Made by a program: the position numbers and the translations under genes. DNA of 33,450 nt from JBCCCJ01 sp039029315 (lineage in GTDB: Bacteria; Bacteroidota; Bacteroidia; J057). The stretch's first letter is position 1, and every line of letters starts with the position of its first letter. The stretch spans positions 1 through 33,450 of the forward strand of contig JBCCGK010000120.1 in assembly GCA_039029315.1 (NCBI GenBank), read 5' to 3'. The notes beneath the pieces are model-generated. The model saw only the letters and a list, made by a program, of their open reading frames with translations, made no database searches and had not been told where the DNA came from. Shown piece by piece: positions 26,231 to 33,435 of the stretch.

Positions 26231-26662
26231 ATGGAGAATCGACAAGTCAACTCTGAGCAGAAGCTTCGGCAACTGTTTGCAAGCGTGAAAGAAGAAGACA
26301 GACAATCCATTCCTTCGTTTCGGGAAATGTGGACAGAGGTGAAGAAAGAAAAAGCCCGCAAGCAGATGAAGACAAGACGCTGGAAATGGAGTTCTATCGC
26401 GGCTTCCGTTTTGTTGCTTATTGGAGTGGGAGGGTATTGGTGGGATCAGGAATTACCGCTGAATCCTTTTTCGGAAACATTGATTGGAGCGCAAAGAATT
26501 GTAAGCTGGACCTCTCCAACAGCAAATTTGCTTCATACCTCTTCCCATTTAGACGGTATTTCTTATGGTTTCCCGCATTCCTTATCAGAATGGAAATCAC
26601 CTACCGATCAGGGATTGACTCAACAAATATTCACACAAAATGAACAACAAGATGTACCTTAA
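26231..26662 (+). CDS. Putative anti-sigma factor (single-pass membrane protein)
   Basis: 143 residues. A cytoplasmic N-terminal part of about 50 residues (SEQKLRQLFASVKEEDRQ, SFREMWTEVKKEKARKQ) precedes one transmembrane helix (about 52-70) that begins after the basic RRWKW. The C-terminal 70 residues are then periplasmic. Anti-sigma factors of ECF systems share this topology, and the gene directly follows the sigma gene with a 3-bp gap. The zinc-binding HxxxCxxC motif of ZAS domains is absent, so the fold is not confirmed. The end overlaps the start of the next gene by 23 bp. Confidence 0.65.
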   Translation: MENRQVNSEQKLRQLFASVKEEDRQSIPSFREMWTEVKKEKARKQMKTRRWKWSSIAASVLLLIGVGGYWWDQELPLNPFSETLIGAQRIVSWTSPTANLLHTSSHLDGISYGFPHSLSEWKSPTDQGLTQQIFTQNEQQDVP

Positions 26663-27089
26663 CAAATTCCTCCCTCTATCCATTGTCAGTTTGCTTGCTC
26701 TCTTTCTGATAGGTTTGAGTCATCAAAGTTATTCACAACAGGTCCAGGCAGATCCTTTCAATGAGCATTTGTTTCCCCCAGAGCTTATTATGAAGCATCA
26801 AGGTGCTATTCAATTGTCTGAGGATCAGCGAAATGATATTGTAGTGGCAGTGTCCAAGAGTCAGCAAGGCTTTACCCATTTACAGTGGGAGCTACAGCGT
26901 AAGATGGAAGCCTTTCAAGAACTGATTAAGCAAGAAAAACCTGATGAGGAACAGGTCCAGGACCACTTGATGACTGTCTTGAAGACCGAAAATCACATCA
27001 AGATTCTTCAAATCCAGATGATGGTGCAAATCAAAAATATTTTGACAGGAGAGCAACAAGAGAAACTGAGACAATTGAGACGAAGATAA
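26640..27089 (+). CDS. Spy/CpxP-like periplasmic protein
   Basis: 149 residues (a second ATG at 26652 is possible). Signal peptide (LPLSIVSLLALFLIGLSHQSYSQ), then a helical protein with LSEDQRNDI (59-67) and LTGEQQEKL (135-143), copies of the LTxxQ motif that marks Spy/CpxP. Between them is a long amphipathic helix (SQQGFTHLQWELQRKMEAFQELI). Such proteins are ATP-independent periplasmic chaperones or metal-stress sensors that often feed back on the stress circuit. It is the third gene of the ECF operon, overlapping the second. A 163-bp repeat copy begins 54 bp after its stop and could act as its transcript end. Confidence 0.78.
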   Translation: MNNKMYLNKFLPLSIVSLLALFLIGLSHQSYSQQVQADPFNEHLFPPELIMKHQGAIQLSEDQRNDIVVAVSKSQQGFTHLQWELQRKMEAFQELIKQEKPDEEQVQDHLMTVLKTENHIKILQIQMMVQIKNILTGEQQEKLRQLRRR

Positions 27090-27142
27090 ATGATGCAAGC
27101 TGGCTTGTATCTCAAAAAGAGAAAGATCCTCGAATTCGATTA

Positions 27143-27305
27143 AGAGACTGTTTGAACATCAGTCACTTATTTTTTGTATGCGTATTTTTTCCTCATTCTG
27201 CGGCTTTTTTTGTTCTCATAGCACCACTATGAGAACAAAAAAGAGCCTTGCCTGAGAAAAAAATACACCCTAAAAATTCTCAGCACAGATTCCCAAACAG
27301 TCTCT
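27143..27305 (-). repeat. 163-bp MITE-like element, copy A (inverted relative to B and C)
   Basis: The ends are AGAGACTGTTTG and its inverse CAAACAGTCTCT, a perfect 12-bp terminal inverted repeat. Read on the minus strand, the interior matches copies B and C, differing from C at about seven positions. In the centre TTTTTTGTTCTCATAG and CTATGAGAACAAAAAA form a perfect 16-bp hairpin with a 5-nt loop. There is no coding capacity. The element fills most of the 307-bp gap between the Spy-like and SDR genes; the remaining flanks show nothing else. Confidence 0.9.
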
Positions 27306-27396
27306 AAATAATTTGATAGATAAGTTTGTGATATTGGGCAAATATGTGAGATTGCACGAGCACAATTATTACTTGTCTAACTACTTGAAATTGAAT

Positions 27397-28173
27397 ATGG
27401 ATCGGATCAAACAACAACTGAATCTCGATGGAAAGGTTGCCATCGTTACTGGGGCTTCAAAAGGAATTGGTGAGAGTATTGCTCGCGGATTGGCGGAATT
27501 TGGGGCCAAGGTTGTCATCAGTAGTCGCAATCAGGAAGCCGTTGACACGGTGGCAGAAGCCTATAGGAAGGATGGATTGGAGGCCACAGGAATTGCCTGC
27601 CATGTGGGGAAGGCAGACCAAAGAGAACAATTGGTCCAGAAAACGCTAGATGCCTATGGAGGAGTAGACATCCTTGTTTGCAATGCAGCGACCAATCCAT
27701 TTTTTGGTTCCTTGACAGATGTGAGTGAAGCTATCTATGACAAAATCATGGATGTGAATGTCAAGGCTTGCTTTGTGTTGGGGAACCTTTGTTATCCAAT
27801 CATGAAAGAGCGTGGTGGAGGCTCTATCATCAATATTGCCTCTGTGTCTGGATTGCAGGCTTCCTATGGTCTGGCGATCTATAGCGTGAGCAAAGCTGCT
27901 CTTATCATGTTGAGCCAGAACCAGGCCAAGGAGTGGGGGCCGGTAGGCATTCGTTCCAATGCTATCTGTCCAGGACTCATCCAGACCAAGTTCAGCGAAG
28001 CCTTATGGAAAAATGAAGAAATATTGAGTACCGTAGAGAAGCGTCTTCCTTCTAGGAGAATGGCCCAGCCTGACGAGATGGCTGGCTTGGCCTTGATGTT
28101 GGCTTCTGATGCCGGGAGTTATTGTACAGGAGGTGTCTATACTGCTGATGGTGGACATATGATTACCGGATAA
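27397..28173 (+). CDS. Short-chain dehydrogenase/reductase (SDR)
   Basis: 258 residues from ATG 27397 (MDRIKQQLNLDGKVA). An upstream frame extension to 27313 is AT-rich, not family-like, and is rejected. Motifs: the NAD(P)-binding TGASKGIG (18-25), CNAAT at 95-99 in place of NNAG, the catalytic Ser in IINIASVSG (S149), YSVSK (Y162, K166), and the CPG turn. It oxidises or reduces an alcohol/ketone; it is close in style to DHRS4-like reductases, but the substrate is not determined. The kinase gene begins 12 bp downstream, so the two are an operon. In lipid-degradation clusters a kinase of this type and an SDR act together on hydroxy-acyl substrates. Confidence 0.92.
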   Translation: MDRIKQQLNLDGKVAIVTGASKGIGESIARGLAEFGAKVVISSRNQEAVDTVAEAYRKDGLEATGIACHVGKADQREQLVQKTLDAYGGVDILVCNAATNPFFGSLTDVSEAIYDKIMDVNVKACFVLGNLCYPIMKERGGGSIINIASVSGLQASYGLAIYSVSKAALIMLSQNQAKEWGPVGIRSNAICPGLIQTKFSEALWKNEEILSTVEKRLPSRRMAQPDEMAGLALMLASDAGSYCTGGVYTADGGHMITG

Positions 28174-28184
28174 TTATAGAACAG

Positions 28185-29267
28185 ATGTCACACACTTGGG
28201 CAGACAAACCTACAAGCATTCGCAAAGGGGAAGAACTGGATCGGGAAAAATTGGAACATTTTCTCAATCTACACCTTCCTGATTGGGCAGGCAGCCTTGT
28301 GATTGAACAATTTCCCGGAGGTTTTTCGAACCTGACCTATTTGCTAACATTAGGAGAAAAGGAATTGGTGCTTCGGCGGCCACCTTTCGGAGCGAAAATC
28401 AAATCTGCACACGATATGGGGAGAGAATACAGAATTCTCCATGCCCTCTCTCCTTCTTATTCGAAAGCACCACAACCCTATGTGTATACTGAAGATAGTA
28501 GCATCATTGGGGCGCCATTCTATATCATGGAGCGTGTGGCAGGAGTGATTCTCAGACCGGATATGCCAAGCGCGATGTATCCGGATGCTGAGACGATGAG
28601 AAGCATTGCACATGGACTGATCGATACGCTTGTGGAATTACATGAAGTCGATTATCAAGCTGCAGGTTTGGGTGAACTTGGAAGACCTCAAGGGTATGTG
28701 GAAAGACAAATCCGAGGATGGACCAAACGGTATGTCAATGCAAAAACGGATGAGATTCCAGATATCGAATTTGCAGCAGCCTGGTTAGCAAGCCATATGC
28801 CATCTGATTCCTCGGCTTCCTTGATTCACAATGATTTCAAGTATGACAATCTCGTTCTGGACATGAAAGACTGGACTCAGGTCCGGGCAGTTCTGGATTG
28901 GGAAATGTCGACACTGGGTGATCCACTGATGGATCTTGGGTCTGCCCTGGCGTATTGGACCAATGCGTCAGAATTGGGCTTTTCTGATCGACTCGATACC
29001 AGCCCCACGACTATTCCCGGAAATCCAACTCGAGCCGAAGTGGCAGAATTGTATGCGCAAAAAAGTGGTCGTGATTTGGGAGAACTGGTGTTTTATTATG
29101 TATATGGGATTGTGAAACTAGCAGTGATATCCCAACAGATTTATTATCGCTACAACAAGGGATTTACTCAGGATGCTCGATTTGCAGCAATGATTGATGC
29201 AGTAAAAGGATTGGGAAACCTGGCAAAACGAGTGATAGAGAAAAATCGAATTGACAACTTATTCTAG
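28185..29267 (+). CDS. Phosphotransferase of the ACAD10/11-LvaA (APH-fold) family
   Basis: 360 residues with an aminoglycoside-phosphotransferase fold. FPGGFSNLTYLLTLGEKELVLRRPPFG is the N-lobe (nucleotide-binding loop and Lys strand). The catalytic loop HNDFKYDN carries H215, D217 and N222, and the metal-binding Asp is D238 in AVLDWEMSTLGDPLMDLG. Close relatives include the kinase domain of mammalian ACAD10/11 and bacterial LvaA, which phosphorylate 4-hydroxyacyl-CoAs so that the hydroxyl can be lost or moved during degradation. No dehydrogenase domain is fused here. Together with the upstream SDR this suggests catabolism of hydroxylated fatty or levulinate-type acids; the substrate is not proven. 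Confidence 0.88.
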   Translation: MSHTWADKPTSIRKGEELDREKLEHFLNLHLPDWAGSLVIEQFPGGFSNLTYLLTLGEKELVLRRPPFGAKIKSAHDMGREYRILHALSPSYSKAPQPYVYTEDSSIIGAPFYIMERVAGVILRPDMPSAMYPDAETMRSIAHGLIDTLVELHEVDYQAAGLGELGRPQGYVERQIRGWTKRYVNAKTDEIPDIEFAAAWLASHMPSDSSASLIHNDFKYDNLVLDMKDWTQVRAVLDWEMSTLGDPLMDLGSALAYWTNASELGFSDRLDTSPTTIPGNPTRAEVAELYAQKSGRDLGELVFYYVYGIVKLAVISQQIYYRYNKGFTQDARFAAMIDAVKGLGNLAKRVIEKNRIDNLF

Positions 29268-29320
29268 AGGCCAAAAGAAGCTGACTACTGAAAGTTGCTG
29301 AGGCAGCATGAAACTCTATT

Positions 29321-29346
29321 GGCCTGTCTATAAGGCCTGGCTATAA
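29321..29346. repeat. Tandem 13-bp direct repeat
   Basis: GGCCTGTCTATAA (29321-29333) is followed at once by GGCCTGGCTATAA (29334-29346), one mismatch. It lies in the gap between the phosphotransferase and sulfatase genes, 46 bp before the paired-hairpin element. It may be a repeated binding site; the mechanism is unknown. Confidence 0.6.
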
Positions 29347-29391
29347 GCTATTCTTTCTTGGGTAGTGCAATACATGTAAGGCTGTCATCGG

Positions 29392-29510
29392 CACCTAGCA
29401 ATGATCGGCAGACCATTGCTAGGTGGGATGTTATCGAAGCGGATGGCTTTCTATTTACGATAGGCAAAGCGAGAGATGGTCTGCCGATCATCTCTACAAA
29501 TATTCTGTAG
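29392..29510 (+). ncRNA. Candidate structured RNA with two hairpins that could kiss through complementary loops
   Basis: Hairpin 1 has a 12-bp perfect stem, CACCTAGCAATG (29392-29403) with CATTGCTAGGTG (29414-29425), around the loop ATCGGCAGAC. Hairpin 2 has a 7-bp stem, AGAGATG (29472-29478) with CATCTCT (29489-29495), around the loop GTCTGCCGAT. Loop 2 is the exact reverse complement of loop 1. Between them TATCG (29432-29436) can pair with CGATA (29458-29462) and AAGC with GCTT. CTACA/TGTAG forms a last stem at 29494-29510. Direction is assumed to be that of the sulfatase gene, whose start is about 120 bp further on; no start or end of transcription was identified. It could equally be a DNA site. 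Confidence 0.45.
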
Positions 29511-29626
29511 GTAGATTAGCATTACAGTTGAACCACTATCCTTTCTTGAAAGCTCACAGGAAGCAAGGCTTGTGAAAAAGGCTGAAGATGAGTATTCTTG
29601 ATTCTCATTCAAAAGATCTAGCGCAT

Positions 29627-31195
29627 ATGTCTCATTCAGCTACCTTATTGTTTCTATTGTCAGTATTCGGACTGAGTTGCAGTCCTTCTCTTCAGCAGGC
29701 AGCTTCAGATTCGAATGATCGTCCAAATATTCTTTTTATCATGGCAGACGATCATACTGGACAGGCATGGGGAATCTATGAGGACTTGCTGAAAGCGTAT
29801 GTCAAAAATGACAATATTCAACGACTTGCTCAAGAAGGAACTGTCCTGGATCGGGCATTTTGTACCAATTCAATCTGTGTACCAAGTCGGGCTTCCATCA
29901 TGACAGGACAGTACAGCCATCGCAACGACATCTATACTTTGAAAGAAGGGCTGCATCCTGACAGAACCAATATCGCTAAGGTGATGCAGGGGGCCGGATA
30001 CCAAACTGCCATCATTGGGAAATGGCATCTGAAACAGGAACCATCTGGCTTTGATCATTATATGGTTCTGCCTGGACAAGGCCGCTACCACAACCCAAAA
30101 CTGAAAACGAAAGACAATTGGCAGGATGGAAACAAAGGCGGGACAGACTATGAGGGCTACTCTGCTGATGTAATTGGAGATCATTCTGTAGAGTGGCTGA
30201 AGAGTCGAGAATCTGATAAGCCGTTTTTCCTCATGACGCATTTCAAGGCTACGCATGGACCCTTTGATTTTCCTGAAAGATATAGAAGTTTAAATGCTGA
30301 TAGAGAGTTGCCAGAGCCTGAAAGTTTAATGGACTTTGGGCCGGAAACCACTGGAAGACATGCAATTGGACAAAAGCTGGAAGAGATGGGGCGTCGGATG
30401 GAGTCAGGCTTGGCCAAACCCAATTCTTATTGGGGGCAGGCACAGGTACAACCCTTCTCCCTAGATGGCCTGGACAGCATCGCTGCACGTCGAAAAATCT
30501 ACCAGACGATGACCAAACACATTCTTCGTGGAGGAGCAGCCATTGATGACAATATCGGCAAACTACTAGACTATCTGGATGAGGCCGGCCTTGCAGAGAA
30601 CACAGTGGTAATTTATACAGCAGATCAGGGCTATTTTCTGGGAGAGCATGGATTTTTTGACAAACGCATGATGTATGAAGAGTCATTAAGGATGCCTTTT
30701 GTCATTCGATATCCGAGAGAAATCCCAGCTGGCAAACGCAATGATGACATTATTCTGAATGTTGATTTTCCTGCTCTATTTGCAGACTATGCTGGTGTGG
30801 AAACACCGAAATTTATTCAAGGAAGAAGTTTTCGGGAGAATCTCACAGGCAATTCCCCCAAGGATTGGCGGACAGCCATGTATTATCGCTACTGGCTACA
30901 TGAGACCTTTCGACCAGCCCATTTCGGCATTCGACATGAGCGCTATAAATTGATTTTCTATTATGGTCAAGGCCTGGGGAAACCAGGGACTCATCAGGAG
31001 ACCGTTGAGCCAGCTTGGGAGCTATATGATCTGGAATTGGACCCCAATGAATTGGAGAATAGGTATGGCAGCCCTCATTATGAACTGATCGTTGCTGACC
31101 TGAAACGCCAACTCAGGTGGCTAAGACAAGAGTTGGGGGATACAGATGAGGCGTATCCTGTGATGCAACAGATCCTGGACGAACATTGGGAGTAA
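29627..31195 (+). CDS. Sulfatase lipoprotein (type I, formylglycine)
   Basis: 522 residues from ATG 29627; the frame also starts at 29588. The leader (LLFLLSVFGLSCSPS) ends in the lipobox LSC, placing the protein on a membrane. NILFIMADDHTGQAWG carries the metal-binding Asp pair. The formylglycine motif is ICVPSRASIMTG: C-V-P-S-R with the Cys at codon 29876-29878 (C97 from 29588) to be oxidised. GKWHLK, PFFLMTHFKATHGPF, YTADQGYFLGEHGFFDKRMMYEE and the C-terminal YDLELDPNE are typical. It removes sulfate esters from sulfated polysaccharides, often of algae. No sulfatase-maturating enzyme is in the window. Its nearest upstream feature is the paired-hairpin element. Confidence 0.92.
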   Translation: MSHSATLLFLLSVFGLSCSPSLQQAASDSNDRPNILFIMADDHTGQAWGIYEDLLKAYVKNDNIQRLAQEGTVLDRAFCTNSICVPSRASIMTGQYSHRNDIYTLKEGLHPDRTNIAKVMQGAGYQTAIIGKWHLKQEPSGFDHYMVLPGQGRYHNPKLKTKDNWQDGNKGGTDYEGYSADVIGDHSVEWLKSRESDKPFFLMTHFKATHGPFDFPERYRSLNADRELPEPESLMDFGPETTGRHAIGQKLEEMGRRMESGLAKPNSYWGQAQVQPFSLDGLDSIAARRKIYQTMTKHILRGGAAIDDNIGKLLDYLDEAGLAENTVVIYTADQGYFLGEHGFFDKRMMYEESLRMPFVIRYPREIPAGKRNDDIILNVDFPALFADYAGVETPKFIQGRSFRENLTGNSPKDWRTAMYYRYWLHETFRPAHFGIRHERYKLIFYYGQGLGKPGTHQETVEPAWELYDLELDPNELENRYGSPHYELIVADLKRQLRWLRQELGDTDEAYPVMQQILDEHWE

Positions 31196-31380
31196 AAATG
31201 AAATTTAGGAAAAGAAAAAGTGTACAGTTGTGAATAAATTTTCAATGAGAATGAATCAACATCACCTAAAATAGCGAAGTTCCTTAATTCGAAAAGACGG
31301 TTTCCAGAGCATATGGGAGGATTTTTCTCCTGTAAAAAATGGACAAAGTCAAACTTAGTTCCCTATTTTCTCGATTCTTC

Positions 31381-31863
31381 TCAAAACTTATACCCGGCAC
31401 TAAGAGAAGGCGCTGGCAGAGTCGGAAAACTCACCCAAAGATTGATTCCAGCCCGAACGAAAAATCCTTTTTCTTTCTGAAATCGATACATGAGAGGAAT
31501 CATGAGGGCTGGAATGTCATGAAAAAATCGCTCTTCAAAATATTCTACCCGATAGACAGCGCCAATTCCAAATTCAAAGTGGTGAGCTTTCAAAGGGGCA
31601 GTTAGTTTAGAGACAGTTACTGGAACGGCAATCAAAGATTCAAAATCTGGGTATATTCCAATCCGGGCTGCTATTCCTTTTCTTTCCCCAAAATTCCGCT
31701 CATAATTGAGGGAAAGAAATCCATTGTTGAAATCGTGCCGGAGAAGATAGCCTTCCAAATAAACACCATTGGGGGACACAGATTCAGCCGAAAAATCCTG
31801 ACTAAAAAGGGATGCGAATCCTCCCAAAACACAGATGAGAAGAAAGAATGGTCTAATGATCAT
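31381..31863 (-). CDS. Small outer-membrane beta-barrel-like protein
   Basis: 160 residues from ATG 31863 (MIIRPFFLLICVLGGFASLFSQ, a signal peptide); longer starts at 32025 add a segment with no signal character. The mature chain alternates hydrophobic and polar residues in strands of 9-11 (YLLRHDFNNGFLSLNYERNFG, GIAARIGIYPDF, AHHFEFGIGAVYRVEYF, GFFVRAGINLWVSF), and ends in an aromatic residue (AGYKF) as outer-membrane barrels do. Small proteins of this pattern resemble OmpW/OprF-type or porin-family proteins. Function not determined. Confidence 0.7.
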   Translation of the reverse strand: MIIRPFFLLICVLGGFASLFSQDFSAESVSPNGVYLEGYLLRHDFNNGFLSLNYERNFGERKGIAARIGIYPDFESLIAVPVTVSKLTAPLKAHHFEFGIGAVYRVEYFEERFFHDIPALMIPLMYRFQKEKGFFVRAGINLWVSFPTLPAPSLSAGYKF

Positions 31864-32419
31864 GAAAGTTGGGTTTTGTCCAAAAAATTGTAAAGAAACA
31901 GAAGAACAATATAGACAAAACTTGATAAAAATTGGGACAGTGTATTCCCCAATGATTTCGAATTTCTTGCTCGCGGGCTTTAAATGAAAAATCTCTGTGC
32001 ATGAACCCGATTTCTTTTTGTTCAAAGTCCACTAGCTGATATCCGAAGCAACTGCATCGTCTATCCTCAGAGACTGTTTAGGAATCTGTGCTGAGAATTT
32101 TTATCGTGTATTTTTTTCCCAGGCAAGGCTCTTTTTTGTTCTTATAATGGTGCTATGAGAACAAAAAATGCCGCAGAATGAGGAAAAAAGACGCATACAA
32201 AAAATAAGTGACAGATGTTCAAACAGCCTCTAAGTCTGTTTTAGAAGTTTGACTGAGCCTGATAGCCTTCTTTTGATACTTTTTGATGTTTTTTTGTGTT
32301 TTTGAATAAGTGTTTATATCGATTTAACATTAATTGCAACAATTTAATCTATGTTTCGTTTGTGAGAGTAATAGAGGTCCCATTTTTTTTCTTTCCCACG
32401 TCTTAATATTCTTATTATC
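31864..32419. other. Intergenic region between the barrel gene and the unknown secreted protein
   Basis: 556 bp with no supported gene. It contains copy B of the 163-bp repeat (32069-32231). To its right, an AT-rich stretch at 32280-32360 is the likely promoter zone of the 32420 gene; a TATGTTTC at 32350 is one -7-like candidate but its spacing to a -33 TTG is not convincing. The left portion (31864-32068) should hold the promoter of the minus-strand barrel gene. No motif was fixed. Confidence 0.4.
32069..32231 (+). repeat. 163-bp MITE-like element, copy B
   Basis: Starts AGAGACTGTTT and ends AAACAGCCTCT; one C replaces T in the right end. It matches copy C at 156 of 163 positions by hand comparison. 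The central hairpin has two changed positions on its left arm (TTCTTATAA for TTCTCATAG), so it is slightly decayed. Same orientation as copy C. It lies between the divergent barrel and secreted-protein genes. Confidence 0.9.
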
Positions 32420-33133
32420 ATGAAAAGACATGAATTTCTCAGAGTCTCAAGTTTGGCGACTGTTGGTTTGGGTTCAGGATTGATGAATAGTGCATTGTTT
32501 GGAGCTCCAGTAAATGAAAAGATTTCATTGATCAAGTCTGCTACTCCAAGGCAAAAAGTCATCCTCCCGACAGGAGAATTTAGATATGGATGGTTAGCCA
32601 AACTTGTTACGTCTACACTTGTTGGTGCGCTTGTTTCCTCCATAGTCGAAAACTATACAGATGATTGTATTTGTTACGGGAATACTTGTTATAAGAGTCC
32701 TGGTAATTACACAGATGCCATAGGAATTTATCAATTTAAATCCTATGAAAGGCGCTTTGTCAGACAGATGGTCGTAGACCAGAGTGTTAGTTTTCAAAAT
32801 GTGTCTGTTCCATTCTTAACTTCCTCTAACCAACTGATTGGTAATGTGGAAGGCCCAAGTCTTGCAGGCTTGTGTTGGGCAGCTAATAGCTTATTCAAAG
32901 ATCATGATTACAGAGCCATCCGAAAAGTCTTGATTCCTAAGGATGGGATTCAAAACGGAGGCTATCGCTTTAATGAAAATCCTTGCTATCCTACAAAGTA
33001 TGAGACAGATTATGGGTCAGCCCAAATTGCTTATCGAACCAATGGCCGTGGGAATGGAAGCATTAAGGTAGAGGCTAGAGATAAATACGATAATATCGAT
33101 TGGGAGGAAGTATATGACATCGAGTATACATGA
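32420..33133 (+). CDS. Secreted protein of unknown function
   Basis: 237 residues. MKRHEFLRVSSLATVGLGSGLMNSALFGA is a signal sequence of the twin-arginine style seen in Bacteroidota (KRxEFL, with a Lys in place of the first Arg), suggesting export of a folded protein; the leader could also be Sec-type. About 40 residues on, a Val/Leu/Gly-rich stretch (KLVTSTLVGALVSSIVENY) is followed by a Cys-rich segment (DDCICYGNTC) and later single Cys residues in GLCWAANSLF and NPCYPTKYE. The rest is strand-rich with many Tyr and Asn. I do not recognise a family. The gene lies between direct copies B and C of the 163-bp repeat. Confidence 0.75.
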   Translation: MKRHEFLRVSSLATVGLGSGLMNSALFGAPVNEKISLIKSATPRQKVILPTGEFRYGWLAKLVTSTLVGALVSSIVENYTDDCICYGNTCYKSPGNYTDAIGIYQFKSYERRFVRQMVVDQSVSFQNVSVPFLTSSNQLIGNVEGPSLAGLCWAANSLFKDHDYRAIRKVLIPKDGIQNGGYRFNENPCYPTKYETDYGSAQIAYRTNGRGNGSIKVEARDKYDNIDWEEVYDIEYT

Positions 33134-33218
33134 TGGAATGAATATCCTGCAAAAAATCAGGCATCCCAAATGTTAGCCAATAGGCAAACAAAGGGACAGA
33201 CTGATTGGCAAATCGAAA

Positions 33219-33249
33219 CGTCATCCTGGACTATTGGTCCAGGATGACG
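33219..33249. terminator. Strong hairpin after the unknown secreted protein gene
   Basis: CGTCATCCTGGAC (33219-33231) and GTCCAGGATGACG (33237-33249) form a perfect 13-bp stem with a TATTG loop. No T run follows, so it may be a transcript end or a decayed REP-like repeat; it is 86 bp after the stop codon and 23 bp before repeat copy C. Confidence 0.6.
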
Positions 33250-33272
33250 CTTCCATATGGGTATACAACCTA

Positions 33273-33435
33273 AGAGACTGTTTAGGAATCTGTGCTGAGA
33301 ATTTTCATCGTGTATTTTTTTCTCAGGCAAGGCTCTTTTTTGTTCTCATAGTGGTGCTATGAGAACAAAAAAAGCCGCAGAATGAGGAAAAAAGACGCAT
33401 ACAAAAAATAAGTGACAGATTTTCAAACAGTCTCT
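33273..33435 (+). repeat. 163-bp MITE-like element, copy C
   Basis: With TA on both sides (33271-33272 and 33436-33437) the ends read CTAAGAGACTGTTT and AAACAGTCTCTTAG, a perfect 14-bp terminal inverted repeat. This is consistent with a TA target duplication, as left by IS630/mariner-type elements. The interior includes the perfect hairpin TTTTTTGTTCTCATAG / CTATGAGAACAAAAAA. There is no coding capacity and no transposase gene in the window. It matches copy A (inverted) and copy B at about 96 percent by hand count. Confidence 0.92.

Noticed and set aside
27313..27396. N-terminal extension of the SDR gene
   Set aside because: The extra residues do not match SDRs, and ATG 27397 gives the expected length.
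29404..29488. Inverted repeat read as a tyrosine-recombinase inverton
   Set aside because: The arms around the two cores differ in sequence and length, so one recombinase would not be expected to bind both; kept only as an alternative to the kissing-loop reading.
31864..32025. Longer start of the barrel-like protein
   Set aside because: The signal peptide begins at ATG 31863; the extra segment has no signal or barrel character.
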